DNA of 64,000 bases from Nocardioides sediminis (GCF_003047295.1 NZ_PZYZ01000001.1:124001-188000); one strand, 5' to 3'; positions 48,121 to 56,623 are shown, counted from the stretch's first letter. Notes: a model not told the origin generated them from the sequence alone. Translations and numbers: made by a program.

Positions 48121-49434
48121 TCAGCCGGCCGGCAGCCGCGACGACCCGTCGTACCCGCCCTCCGGCGCGCCGAGCCCGAAGTACGCCGCCAGCGTCGGCG
48201 CGACGTCGATCGTGCGCGCCTGCTCCGAGGCCGAGACACCGCGGGGTACGACGGGGTGGCCGCCGCCGATGAACCACGGGATCGGTCGCGTCGCCGGGTG
48301 CCCGTGGTTCCCGGGGATCGGATTGGACCAGACGTCGGGGTCGGTGAAGCGCCAGCCGGCGCGGCAGTGCACGACCACGTCGCCGGCCAGCGGCCCGGTC
48401 CGCAGCGTCGGGTCGACGAGCGGGTCCAGCGCCTCGAGGACGCCGGGGGTCTCGGACGCGAGTGCGATCATTCGCGCGACGGCCGCCGCTCGGGAGGCCG
48501 GGTCACCGGTCCAGTACAGCAGGTCGGCGCCGCCGTTGTCGGCGATGACGACGTTGCCGGCCAGCAGCGGGTCGGCGTCCATCACGGGCTGCAGGTGCAC
48601 CACCGAGTCCGGGCGCGACCAGTCCATCGAGTGGTCGGCGAGCACGATGACGATCGAGTCGGCCCACCGCCCCGACGCCTTGAGGGCGTCGACGAAGCGC
48701 CCGACCTGGAGGTCCGTGGCCGCCAGTGCCGCCTGCCGGGCCAGCCGCAGCGACAGCGGGCCGGTGACGTCGGAGTGCCCGACCCGGTCGACGTCCCCGA
48801 GGTTGACGAAGACCAGGTGCGGATCGTGCTGCTCGACCATCGCCACGGCGGCATCCATGGTGGCCTGGTCCGGCGCGTGCCCGGAGACGGGGACGACCGG
48901 GAAGGGCTCCCACCGGTGGGTGGCCCGGTCGCCGAAGACGCCGTACAGGTACTCCTTGCTCAGCACCGTGCCGGTGGTCAGCCCGGCGGCACCCAGCTGC
49001 TCGAGGACGGTGGGCACCCGGATGTCGCTCGGCCGGTCCATGTCCCGGACGACGCCCTCGGCGCGGTCGTAGATCGAGTTGGCCGGTACGCCGCTGCGGT
49101 CGGGCCGCACGCCGGTCATCATCATCACGTGGTTGGGGATCGTCTCCATGACCGGCATCGAGGAGGCGAAGGGGTGGTTGAGGCCGCCGTCCCGCAGCGC
49201 GGCGGCGCGCGGCATGAGCGGGGCGGTGACCTCGTCGGGCCGGCAGCCGTCGAGCACCAGGACGTAGGCCCGCCTCGTCGTCGCGGCCGCGGCCGGACGC
49301 GCCCCGAGTGCGGTGGAGATCGCCACGGTGGCACCGCCTGCGCCGGCGACCTTGAGGAGCGAGCGGCGTCCGGTGCGGAGGTCGTCGAGGCCGCGGGTGA
49401 AGGCGGTTGTGGTCCGCTTGGTCTGGTTGCACAC
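48121..49434 (-). CDS. Secreted alkaline phosphatase superfamily protein (type I phosphodiesterase-like)
   Basis: A 437-residue protein with a twin-arginine signal (G-R-R-S-L-L-K-V-A-G, cleaved near residue 52). Metal ligands of the nucleotide pyrophosphatase/phosphodiesterase fold are visible: L-V-L-D-G-C-R-P-D, M-E-T-I-P-N-H (nucleophile Thr), N-L-G-D-V-D-R-V-G-H, V-L-A-D-H-S-M, and a late I-P-G-N-H-G-H. GTG 49434 has GAGGAGG about 5 nt upstream. It follows phoD by 9 bp, so PAP2, PhoD and this gene form an operon. Confidence 0.85.
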   Translation of the reverse strand: MCNQTKRTTTAFTRGLDDLRTGRRSLLKVAGAGGATVAISTALGARPAAAATTRRAYVLVLDGCRPDEVTAPLMPRAAALRDGGLNHPFASSMPVMETIPNHVMMMTGVRPDRSGVPANSIYDRAEGVVRDMDRPSDIRVPTVLEQLGAAGLTTGTVLSKEYLYGVFGDRATHRWEPFPVVPVSGHAPDQATMDAAVAMVEQHDPHLVFVNLGDVDRVGHSDVTGPLSLRLARQAALAATDLQVGRFVDALKASGRWADSIVIVLADHSMDWSRPDSVVHLQPVMDADPLLAGNVVIADNGGADLLYWTGDPASRAAAVARMIALASETPGVLEALDPLVDPTLRTGPLAGDVVVHCRAGWRFTDPDVWSNPIPGNHGHPATRPIPWFIGGGHPVVPRGVSASEQARTIDVAPTLAAYFGLGAPEGGYDGSSRLPAG

Positions 49435-49443
49435 GATTCCTCC

Positions 49444-51114
49444 TCAGGCGCCGGTGACGGGTCGGCCGACGGGCTCGACCTTGTTGGTGCCGGACCGCGT
49501 CGCCCACGACGCGGTCCAGGTGCTGGTGGCGTTGCGGTCCGCCCGGTCGCCGATGACGTAGAAGTCCATCTGCGTGCGGGCCGGCGTCACGTCGAGCACC
49601 GAGTAGCCGTGGTCGTCGAAGTTGAGGTAGCGCACGTGCCGGTTGCTCGTCTGGATCGCCGCCTCGACGGACAGGCTCGCGGTGCGCGGCGGCGTACCGG
49701 TGATGTCGTCGAGGTTGTTGGAGGTCACCGACGTGCAGACGAGCTCGACGCCGGCGGAGTCGCCGACCGGGTACGTCGCGGGGTCGTGCGGTAGGTCGCA
49801 CGCCCAGGCCGAGTGGATGTCGCCGGTGAGGAAGACGACGTCGCGCAACCCGCGGTCGCGAATGTGACCCAGCAGCTCGCGGCGGTCGTCGGTGTAGCCG
49901 TCCCACTGGTCCACGTTGTACGGCGCCCCGTCGCGCGGCAGGATCCCGGTCACGTCGTCGACGGGGCCGATGAGGTCCTTCGGCACCTGGGCGAACGTGA
50001 CCGGCGCGATCATCACCGGGTTGCCCACCAGCTTCCACTGGACGGGCGCGACCAGTGAGTCCTTGAGCCAGTCGAGCTGCGCGCGACCGGTGATCGTCCG
50101 GTCGGGGTCGTCGATCGCGGGGTCCATCAGCGGCGTGGCCACCTGCTGGTCCCGGTAGGTCCGCAGGTCGAGCATGCTCAGCTCGGCGAGGGTGCCGAAC
50201 CTCAGCCGCCGGAACAGCTGGGTCCCGTCGCCCGTGGCCGCCGTGCCCGACATGCGCACCGGCATCCACTCGTCGTACGCGCGGTGGGCCGTGGCCCGGC
50301 GCGTCGCGTAGTCGCCCTCCTCGGGCTGGTGGTTCTCGGCCCCGTCGCGCCAGGCGTCGTTGGTGACCTCGTGGTCGTCCCACGTGACGATGAACGGGTG
50401 GCGCGCGTGCAGCGCCTGCAGGTCGGGGTCCTGCTTGTACTGCGCGTGCCGGCGGCGGTAGTCGGCGAGCTGCACCATCTCGGTCGGCGGGTCGTGCGGC
50501 CGGACGTCGACGTTGCTGCGGCCGTAGCCGTACTCGCCGGGGGCGTACTCGTAGAGATAGTCGCCGAGGTGCAGCACCGCGTGCAGGTCGTCGCGGGCGG
50601 CGAGGTGGCGGTACGCGCTGAACCAGCCGGCCTGGAGGTTGGCGCATGAGACGACGCCGAGGCGCAGGTTGGCCGGCGTGGAGGTCTCGGCGGGCGCGGT
50701 GCGGGTGCGACCGACCGGACTGGTGCTCCCGCCGCTGACGAAGCGGTAGTGGTACGCCGTGTCGGGGGCGAGGCCGGTCGCGTCGACCTTGACGGTGTGG
50801 TCACTCTCCGGGCCGGTGGTGAGGGTGCCGGACCGGACGACCCGGCGGAACCCGGCGTCCTCCGCCACCTCCCACCGGACCTTCGTGGCCCGGCCGAGCC
50901 CGGAACCGGGGGTCACGTCGGGCGTGGGGGTCACCCGGGTCCACAGCACGACGGCTTGGGGCAGCGGGTCGCCCGAGGCGACGCCTTGCCGGAAGACCTG
51001 GTCGGAGGGAGCGGCTGCGGCCGGTCTGGCGCGCGAGCTGACGACAGCGAGGCCGGCACCGGCAGCGCCGGCGGCTCCGGAGGCGAGGACGGTACGTCGG
51101 TCGAGGTTGGTCAC
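49444..51114 (-). CDS. phoD: PhoD-like alkaline phosphatase/phosphodiesterase
   Basis: A 556-residue secreted metallophosphoesterase with a Tat signal (L-D-R-R-T-V-L-A-S-G, about 1-35). The N-terminal PhoD_N beta domain has G-V-A-S-G-D-P. The catalytic part has V-V-S-C-A-N, L-H-L-G-D-Y-L-Y-E, T-W-D-D-H-E-V-T-N-D and L-T-G-D-I-H-S-A-W. These match the calcium/iron-dependent PhoD family that frees phosphate from phosphodiesters. GTG 51114 overlaps the PAP2 stop by 4 nt. No clear PHO box was found. Confidence 0.92.
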   Translation of the reverse strand: MTNLDRRTVLASGAAGAAGAGLAVVSSRARPAAAAPSDQVFRQGVASGDPLPQAVVLWTRVTPTPDVTPGSGLGRATKVRWEVAEDAGFRRVVRSGTLTTGPESDHTVKVDATGLAPDTAYHYRFVSGGSTSPVGRTRTAPAETSTPANLRLGVVSCANLQAGWFSAYRHLAARDDLHAVLHLGDYLYEYAPGEYGYGRSNVDVRPHDPPTEMVQLADYRRRHAQYKQDPDLQALHARHPFIVTWDDHEVTNDAWRDGAENHQPEEGDYATRRATAHRAYDEWMPVRMSGTAATGDGTQLFRRLRFGTLAELSMLDLRTYRDQQVATPLMDPAIDDPDRTITGRAQLDWLKDSLVAPVQWKLVGNPVMIAPVTFAQVPKDLIGPVDDVTGILPRDGAPYNVDQWDGYTDDRRELLGHIRDRGLRDVVFLTGDIHSAWACDLPHDPATYPVGDSAGVELVCTSVTSNNLDDITGTPPRTASLSVEAAIQTSNRHVRYLNFDDHGYSVLDVTPARTQMDFYVIGDRADRNATSTWTASWATRSGTNKVEPVGRPVTGA

Positions 51115-51944
51115 GCACGGGTCAACGAGCGACCCGCCGTGAGATCACGGCCGCTCGGTGTGAGCACCGTCTGTTCACCCGTGGTTGGTCCGGCGGTCCG
51201 TTCCGGACCGACCGTCCGCCAGGCGATGAGGACGACGGCCCAGCCGGCCACCACGTCGAGCACCCAGTGGTTGCCGGTGCCGACGACCACGACGGCCGTG
51301 AGGATCGCGTGCGCCCAGGCGAGCACGGCGATCGCGCGGCGGCGTACGACGTGGGAGACGGCCAGCGCGACCCACAGCGCCCACCCGGCGTGCATGCTCG
51401 GGAAGGCCGCGAGCTGGTTGGTCATCCAGCCGAGGCCCTGGGGCGCCGACGCCTCGCCGCCCCACCACCCGGCGGCGGAGTGGACGGCGAGCAGGTCGGT
51501 CCACCCGTCCATGAGGCGTGGCGGCGCGGTCGGCATCGCGAGGTAGGCGACGAGCGCCACCGCGGTGCTGCCGACCAGGGCGAGCCGTGCCGGCGCGTAC
51601 GCCGATCGGTGCCGGCGGAAGAGCCACACGACGACGATCAGGGTCAGGACGTAGTGCGCGGCGGCGTAGTAGAAGGACGCAGCCATCCCCAGGCCGTCGT
51701 GCTCGAGGAACCACTGGTTGAGCGAGCCCTCGATGTCCAGGTGCAGGGTCCGTTCGAGGTCGAGGATCCGCAGCGCCCGGTCGGCGGCCGGGGAGAACGA
51801 GTCGTCGGCGAGGACCCGGCTGGCGGCGTACCCGACGTAGACCAGCACGAGGACGCCGAGCTCGCGCAGGCCGGCGCGTGGCAGGCGCGTCCGGGAGGCG
51901 GGCGCCGCCCGCGTGCCGGCGGTGGGGGCGACAAGGGTGGTCAC
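51111..51944 (-). CDS. PAP2 superfamily membrane phosphatase/phosphotransferase
   Basis: A 277-residue protein with about six TM segments. Motifs P-T-A-P-P-R-L-M, P-S-M-H-A-G-W-A and G-N-H-W-V-L-D-V-V-A-G match the PAP2 / inositolphosphotransferase-like (AUR1) group. This is the group that acts on lipid phosphates or inositol lipids. First gene of the phosphatase operon, 110 bp after lexA on the same strand. Confidence 0.87.
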   Translation of the reverse strand: MTTLVAPTAGTRAAPASRTRLPRAGLRELGVLVLVYVGYAASRVLADDSFSPAADRALRILDLERTLHLDIEGSLNQWFLEHDGLGMAASFYYAAAHYVLTLIVVVWLFRRHRSAYAPARLALVGSTAVALVAYLAMPTAPPRLMDGWTDLLAVHSAAGWWGGEASAPQGLGWMTNQLAAFPSMHAGWALWVALAVSHVVRRRAIAVLAWAHAILTAVVVVGTGNHWVLDVVAGWAVVLIAWRTVGPERTAGPTTGEQTVLTPSGRDLTAGRSLTRA

Positions 51945-52054
51945 CCGCCCAAGTGAACGGCGTCAGCATTCCGCGCGCATCGGGAATTTCCCGGCGCTTC
52001 CCCCGACCTGGGTATCAGGGACGGTCGGGGGTCCTCAGGGTCGAGCCGGCTCCG

Positions 52055-52780
52055 TCACATGCGGCGCAGGACCGCGGTGACCTTGCCGAGGATCGTGGCG
52101 TGCGTGCCGTCGATCGGCTCGTAGGCGTCGTTGTGGGGGAGCAGCCACACGTGGCCGTCCTTGCGCTGGAAGGTCTTGACGGTCGCCTCGCCGTCGATCA
52201 TCGCCGCGACGATGTCGCCGTTGGAGGCGGTCTGCTCCTGACGGATCACGACGTAGTCGCCGTCGCAGATCGCCGCGTCGATCATCGAGTCGCCGGACAC
52301 CTCGAGGAGGAAGAGCGTGCCGTCGCCGACCAGCGACTTGGGGAGCGGGAAGACCTCGGTGATCTGCTCCTCGGCGAGGATCGGTCCGCCGGCCGCGATG
52401 CGACCGACCATCGGGACGTACGTCGCCGGGGGAGCGGTGTTGCCGATGTCGGTCTCGTCGATGCTGGACTCGTCGGCGCTGGAGATGGAGCGGCGCGCGG
52501 CCATGAGCTCGGGGAGGAAGACCTCGATCGCGCGCGGCCGGTTGGGGTCGCGCTTGAGGAAGCCCTTCTCCTCCAGGACCTTGAGCTGGTGGGCGACGCT
52601 CGAGGAGCTGGTCAGCCCGACCGCGGCGCCGATCTCGCGCATGCTCGGCGGGTAGCCGCGGGTCTCGATGGCCTCCTTGATGGTGGCCAGGACGCGCTGC
52701 TGACGCGGGGTGAGTCCGGTCGCGTCCGGCGGGCCGTCGGGCATCTCGACGACCTTGCCGCTGCGGTCCTTGCTGGCCAT
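52055..52780 (-). CDS. lexA: SOS repressor LexA
   Basis: A 241-residue repressor of the SOS response. The N-terminal winged helix (about 24-88) has [21 protein letters not shown]. The cleavage site is A130-G131, with Ser165 (S-G-D-S-M-I-D) and Lys202 (A-T-V-K-T-F) forming the self-cleavage dyad. ATG 52780. It is divergent from the LysM-domain gene, with SOS boxes between, so it is autoregulated. Confidence 0.97.
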   Translation of the reverse strand: MASKDRSGKVVEMPDGPPDATGLTPRQQRVLATIKEAIETRGYPPSMREIGAAVGLTSSSSVAHQLKVLEEKGFLKRDPNRPRAIEVFLPELMAARRSISSADESSIDETDIGNTAPPATYVPMVGRIAAGGPILAEEQITEVFPLPKSLVGDGTLFLLEVSGDSMIDAAICDGDYVVIRQEQTASNGDIVAAMIDGEATVKTFQRKDGHVWLLPHNDAYEPIDGTHATILGKVTAVLRRM

Positions 52781-52846
52781 GGGGTTCCTCCTGCTGCGCC
52801 GGTCGGTTCTGCGTGTGCCAACCCTAGTCCCGCCGATGCCGCGACT

Positions 52847-52862
52847 TCAAACATCTGTTCGA
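52847..52862. promoter_or_regulatory. SOS box (LexA site) 1
   Basis: TCAAAC-ATCT-GTTCGA, one mismatch to the actinobacterial consensus TCGAAC-N4-GTTCGA. Closest to lexA. Confidence 0.75.
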
Positions 52863-52893
52863 AGGGCGTGTCGACACCCGCTGGCTCGCCGCC

Positions 52894-52909
52894 TCGAACA
52901 AATGTTCGT
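52894..52909. promoter_or_regulatory. SOS box (LexA site) 2
   Basis: TCGAAC-AAAT-GTTCGT, one mismatch to the consensus. Between lexA and the LysM gene. Confidence 0.8.
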
Positions 52910-52945
52910 CCCACCCCTTGCGTTGTTCGAACACCCGCTCTAATC

Positions 52946-52961
52946 TCGAACACGTGCTCGA
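52946..52961. promoter_or_regulatory. SOS box (LexA site) 3
   Basis: TCGAAC-ACGT-GCTCGA, one mismatch to the consensus, on the LysM-gene side. A further half-site, TCGAAC at 52962-52967, directly follows. Confidence 0.7.
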
Positions 52962-53067
52962 TCGAACGTCTGAGCGATCCACCCCGTTGTCGGTGGCTCC
53001 CTCTAGACATTGCTCCATCACCGATCGACACCGACCACCGGCTGACTCTTCCCCTGGAGGCCACATC

Positions 53068-53460
53068 ATGAGCACCGCCACCATCTCGCCCGTTCTCGCC
53101 CCCCGCACCTCCCAGCGTCCCGCTTCTCGTACGTCGGGTGCCGCGCGGTCTCAGGCGCGGTCCTCCGTGCGACTGACGCGTCGCGGCCGGGCCGTCGTTC
53201 TGTTCGCGGGCCTGGTCCTGGTGCTGCTGGCGGGCTTCTTCCTCGGCTCGGTTGCCGTCGGCACCGACGAGGCCGGCCAGGGCCCGACCACCGAGATCGT
53301 CATGGTCGAGCCGGGCCAGAGCCTGTGGAGCATCGCCTCCGAGCTCACCACCGATGGCGACGTCCGCACCACCATGCGCGAGATCGAGCGGCTCAACGCC
53401 CTCGACACCGTCGCGCTCTCCGCGGGGCAGAAGCTCCGCGTGCCGGTCAGCACCGACTGA
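53068..53460 (+). CDS. LysM-domain cell-division inhibitor (ChiZ/DivS-like, SOS-regulated)
   Basis: A 130-residue membrane protein. Basic N-terminus, one TM segment (about residues 42-64), then a short extracytoplasmic LysM domain (E-P-G-Q-S-L-W-S-I-A to G-Q-K-L-R-V-P-V). It occupies the position of Rv2719c (ChiZ) and Corynebacterium divS, divergent from lexA, whose products halt division during DNA damage. Three SOS boxes lie upstream. ATG 53068 has CTGGAGG 7 nt upstream. Nocardioides-type members are short, and any hydrolase activity is not evident. Confidence 0.85.
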   Translation: MSTATISPVLAPRTSQRPASRTSGAARSQARSSVRLTRRGRAVVLFAGLVLVLLAGFFLGSVAVGTDEAGQGPTTEIVMVEPGQSLWSIASELTTDGDVRTTMREIERLNALDTVALSAGQKLRVPVSTD

Positions 53461-53513
53461 CCACCCACAGACTCCGCCAGCCGCTTCGACCCCGGCTGGC
53501 GGGCCGGGGAAGA

Positions 53514-53546
53514 CAAGGGGCGGGCCACACGCTGGCCCGCCCCTTG
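53514..53546 (+). terminator. Strong terminator after the LysM gene
   Basis: A 14-bp perfect stem (53514-53527 with 53533-53546) and a 5-nt loop, 53 bp after the stop. Confidence 0.85.
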
Positions 53547-53983
53547 CGGCGTCTCTGTGGGTCTTCCCTGGCGCGCCGTGCGCCCGGGTTGGGGGCGCCA
53601 CCGTGCGCCGGTGGCGGGGGGACGCCCGCCTGCTGGCGTCGTCCGGCTCGGCGGGCGAATTTCGCTCTGTTCGCGGCGGCCATCCGAGCGCTACGACCTG
53701 AGTCACTCGGTGACTCAAGTCGATGCGGCGTGGGGAGTCGTCTGGGCGCTGCGACTTGAGTCAGCGGGTGACTCAAAGTCGTGGCGGCGGTAGTGGCCGT
53801 CCGGGTGCTACGAGTTGAGTCACTCAGTGACTCAGGACAGAGGTCCCGCGAGGACAGCCCCCGGGACCCGCGGAAAGCGATGGCGGCCCGTCAGGGCCAG
53901 CGAGTGGATCTATGTGGCCGCCATGGTCGGCGGCGCAGCGCGAGCTGACTGCGGCTCCTCCGCCGGTGGGGAGGACGCGCGGG
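53547..53983. other. Gene-free region carrying a palindromic repeat array
   Basis: This 437-bp stretch has no ORF with convincing coding character. It holds three palindromes with a 58-59-bp period (53700-53833). The remainder shows no recognised feature. Confidence 0.6.
53700..53833. repeat. Three regularly spaced palindromic repeats (GAGTCA...TGACTC)
   Basis: Copies at 53700-53716, 53758-53774 and 53817-53833. Copies 1 and 3 are GAGTCAC-TC(G/A)-GTGACTC, copy 2 is GAGTCA-GCGGG-TGACTC. The starts are 58 and 59 bp apart, and similarity extends outward (GCGCTGCGACTTGAGTCA, GTGCTACGAGTTGAGTCA). Function unknown. Confidence 0.85.
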
Positions 53984-54856
53984 TCAGCGGACGAGCTGGG
54001 GCTTGGCCTCGAGGACGGCGACGGTGACAGGGTCGCCCGTGATGGACACGGTGCCGTTGACGGGCCGCCAGTTCGGCTGGCCGGCCACCTTGAACCGGGC
54101 GGACCACGTCGTGTCGACGCTCAGCTCGAGCCCCTCGGAAGTCTTCGCGTAGGTGTGGGCGATGAGGTCGGCCGTGTCGGCCCCCTCGGTCCACGGCGTG
54201 CCGGGGGTGGTCGTCTCCTGGCTGGTGTCGTCGCCGTGGTGCCACACGAAACGGCTGGGCCAGACCTCGAGGGTGACGTCGAGATTGACCTCGTCGAGGC
54301 GTACCGGGATCTGGTGGCGCTCGGCGCTCGTCGACAGGATCGTGGGGAGGTTGACCAGCGTCTCGCCCCCGGGCGGCTGCACGTTGATCGTGGACTCGGG
54401 AAGGTCGGCCTGCTTGAACGCCTTCAGCACCTCGCTCGGGATGTCGACAGGCGGTGCGTCCATTCCGGGTGGGGTTTCGCCTGGTTCAAGGCACACACTC
54501 GAGATGACCGGCTCGCGACCTGGGTACGTAACGTACTGAGTGAATAGGCGTCCGTCGTTACCGCATTGCACTTGTTCGCCCGTCGGACAACCGAATGCGC
54601 TGTCCTCGAGATCCGTCTGACCTCGAAGGCAGACCGGCACGTAGTTCACCTCGGGCGTTGGCCCACCCGAAACGTTAGCCAGGTCCGATCCTGACGCTTC
54701 CGTGCCGTCGCCGGCTGCGCTCGGTTGGGCGTTCTTGATGGTCTGAAGGTCGAAGGTGGTAGCGCCGTTCGTCACTGTCGTCTCGTCCTCCGCGTAGGCC
54801 GCAGTAGGAGAAAGGGTCACAACCAGAGCCAGCAGTGCAGCGGCGACAATCCTCAT
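53984..54856 (-). CDS. Hypothetical secreted protein
   Basis: A 290-residue protein with a signal peptide (about residues 1-22, ending A-A-Y-A). The mature part has four cysteines in a short stretch (V-C-L-R-G-Q, F-G-C-P-T-G, V-Q-C-G-N-D, S-V-C-L-E-P), suggesting disulphides. A beta-rich C-terminal half follows. I do not recognise a family. ATG 54856 overlaps the stop of the upstream lipoprotein (ATGA), so the two are co-translated. Base and codon use in its 5' half is less GC-rich than nearby genes. Confidence 0.65.
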   Translation of the reverse strand: MRIVAAALLALVVTLSPTAAYAEDETTVTNGATTFDLQTIKNAQPSAAGDGTEASGSDLANVSGGPTPEVNYVPVCLRGQTDLEDSAFGCPTGEQVQCGNDGRLFTQYVTYPGREPVISSVCLEPGETPPGMDAPPVDIPSEVLKAFKQADLPESTINVQPPGGETLVNLPTILSTSAERHQIPVRLDEVNLDVTLEVWPSRFVWHHGDDTSQETTTPGTPWTEGADTADLIAHTYAKTSEGLELSVDTTWSARFKVAGQPNWRPVNGTVSITGDPVTVAVLEAKPQLVR

Positions 54857-55401
54857 TCCGGAATCACCAGCTCGTGCATGCGCCACTGACCTTGAGACCA
54901 GCGGACAGTTGCGTCATAGGTGGCTCTACTTGAGGAGTTCCGCTCGGCGGGACCTTTCGAGGGTGTGATGACTTCTGCCGGCCGGCTGATGCGCAAGGCG
55001 ACCTGCGTCTCGGCCTCTCGTGCTGAGATCACCCCCACCTGCAAGACCTTCCACGGCTTGCTCTCATACGTGGTTCCGTCGGAACGCCACTGCTCGATTA
55101 CCTCTGCGTAGTTGGAGCACGACTCACACGCCGGAGTGCTGGCGGATTGAAGGGGGGCGGTCTCGAACTGCAAGCGGGCGTCGTTGAAGAGGTCGATCCA
55201 GTGCTTGGCAAAAGCCACCGCACCGTCCTCCGACTTCTCCTCCCACGGCTCTGGAGTCTCGGATGAACTTGCCGAGGGCGAGGACTCCGTCGGCGTGGGA
55301 TCCGGCATCTTCGGAGTCGGCTCCGCTTCCGAGCAGGCCGTGAGCAAGAGCGGCAGAACGCAAGCGACGACGAGCGAGCGGCGTACCGGACCGAGATTCA
55401 T
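54853..55401 (-). CDS. DUF6318-like lipoprotein
   Basis: A 182-residue lipoprotein with lipobox L-T-A-C (Cys23), then a Pro/Ser/Thr/Glu-rich linker (about 24-53). A globular domain of about 125 residues follows with G-A-V-A-F-A-K-H-W-I-D-L-F-N, a Cys pair A-C-E-S-C-S-N-Y, and a C-terminal V-R-W-S-Q-G-Q-W-R. The pattern is that of actinobacterial DUF6318. Function unknown. The linker is a likely target for protein O-mannosylation by Pmt. Operon with the secreted protein downstream. Confidence 0.7.
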   Translation of the reverse strand: MNLGPVRRSLVVACVLPLLLTACSEAEPTPKMPDPTPTESSPSASSSETPEPWEEKSEDGAVAFAKHWIDLFNDARLQFETAPLQSASTPACESCSNYAEVIEQWRSDGTTYESKPWKVLQVGVISAREAETQVALRISRPAEVITPSKGPAERNSSSRATYDATVRWSQGQWRMHELVIPE

Positions 55402-55545
55402 GTGAGCCCTTCTTCCCGAGATCGCCGGATCCATGCCCGAGCGCGGCCGACGCGTCCAAACTATGCGAGCGGCGCTGCGAGCACGACCCCGAAACTGCAG
55501 CCTGTGGAGTACGTTCGGCCCACCCCGCCTCCGAGAGGCCAGACC

Positions 55546-56553
55546 ATGCGCGTACGCCGCTCGCTCGCCGCCCTGCTGGCGCTCCCGCTTCTGGCCACAG
55601 CGCCCGCGGTCGCAAACAGCCAGACCATGGAAACGGACGCGCCGACGGCCAAGCACAGAGTCCACGGCCCCGTCACTCCACGAGCCACCGCCGCCATCGA
55701 CACCACCAGCCAGAGCGCGGTGAGACGCGCCTACCGCCGCTTCTGGCTCCGTGGCGAGGAGGTGAGGCCACGATGGATCGGCGGGGACACCGACCGCTGC
55801 AGACCGGGCAGGCTCGCCGACACCTCCACCAGACGCCAGCTCCAGGCCATCAACTTCGCGAGGAGAATGACCGGCCTCCAAAAGGTCGTCCTCGACAAGG
55901 GCACCGTCAGGCACGCCCAGGCGGCCGCGCTGATCATGACCGCCGAGCACGCGGTCAGCCACTACCCGCCGCGGGACTGGCCGTGCTGGACCCGCCGCGG
56001 CTACGAGGCGGCGGCGCAGTCCAACCTCTACGAGGGCACGAGCAGGCAGAGCAACAGCGACAAGATCGAGGCCTACCTCGACGACTGGGGCGGCAACAAC
56101 CACCGCGTCGGGCACCGGCGCTGGCTGCTCTACCCCTATCTCGCCGCCGTGGGGATCGGCGGGACCAACCGCGCCAACGTCACCCACCTCTTCGGCACGC
56201 CCTTCGACAAGCTGGCCCCCAACCCGCAGTGGGTGCCGTGGCCGAGCGCCGGCTGGTTCCCCAACAACCTCGACCCGAGAGGTCGCTGGTCGCTCGGATC
56301 CGGGGAAGACGGCACCGACTTCTCCCGAGCCACCGTCGCCGTCTCCTTCAACGACAAGCCCGTGAAGGGCATCAAGCTCCGCACCCCCGACAACGGCGTC
56401 GGCAAGCCGACCCTCGTGTGGGAGATGCCCAACCGCACCTGGCCCAAGGACCCCGTCGGCAAGGCCGAGGTCACGGTGGAGGGCATCGTCATCGACGGCC
56501 TCCCGCAGCCCACGGCGGCGTACGCGATCAGGTTCTTCCGCACCGCAGGCTAG
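55546..56553 (+). CDS. CAP-superfamily (SCP/PR1-like) secreted protein
   Basis: A 335-residue secreted protein with a signal peptide (about residues 1-24). A CAP domain (about 100-240) starts I-N-F-A-R-R-M-T-G-L, followed by H-A-Q-A-A-A-L-I-M, A-A-Q-S-N-L-Y-E-G and V-G-H-R-R-W-L-L, where CAP proteins have H-x-E and H residues of the cavity. A C-terminal beta domain (about 260-335) follows. ATG 55546 is chosen over the frame start at 55402 because the signal peptide begins there. Divergent from the DUF6318 lipoprotein. Confidence 0.78.
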   Translation: MRVRRSLAALLALPLLATAPAVANSQTMETDAPTAKHRVHGPVTPRATAAIDTTSQSAVRRAYRRFWLRGEEVRPRWIGGDTDRCRPGRLADTSTRRQLQAINFARRMTGLQKVVLDKGTVRHAQAAALIMTAEHAVSHYPPRDWPCWTRRGYEAAAQSNLYEGTSRQSNSDKIEAYLDDWGGNNHRVGHRRWLLYPYLAAVGIGGTNRANVTHLFGTPFDKLAPNPQWVPWPSAGWFPNNLDPRGRWSLGSGEDGTDFSRATVAVSFNDKPVKGIKLRTPDNGVGKPTLVWEMPNRTWPKDPVGKAEVTVEGIVIDGLPQPTAAYAIRFFRTAG

Positions 56554-56563
56554 GCTCGCCTTA
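56545..56563. promoter_or_regulatory. Iron-box-like (DtxR/IdeR) site
   Basis: The 19 bases match the IdeR/DtxR consensus TTAGGTTAGGCTAACCTAA at 13 positions, 60 bp before the dps start and overlapping the CAP-gene stop. Confidence 0.4.
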
Positions 56564-56578
56564 CTGGAATCATTCCAG
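56564..56578. promoter_or_regulatory. 7-1-7 inverted repeat upstream of dps (Fur-family-type operator)
   Basis: CTGGAAT-C-ATTCCAG, a perfect 7-1-7 palindrome, the geometry of Fur/PerR-family sites, directly beside the iron-box-like site and 46 bp before the dps ATG. Confidence 0.55.
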
Positions 56579-56623
56579 AAAACCCGGTTAGGTGGTGACC
56601 GTCCCCGACGAGAGGAAGTCACC

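Noticed and set aside
51945..51960. PHO box upstream of the PAP2/PhoD operon
   Set aside because: Only one GTTCAC-like half-site, 9 nt from the ATG. The second 11-bp-spaced unit is not recognisable.
53700..53833. CRISPR array
   Set aside because: Only three copies, each a palindrome of about 17 bp with flanking similarity reaching into the 'spacers', and no cas genes.
54524..54536. Palindrome GTACGTAACGTAC as an operator
   Set aside because: Lies inside the coding sequence of the secreted protein and has no partner site. Treated as chance.
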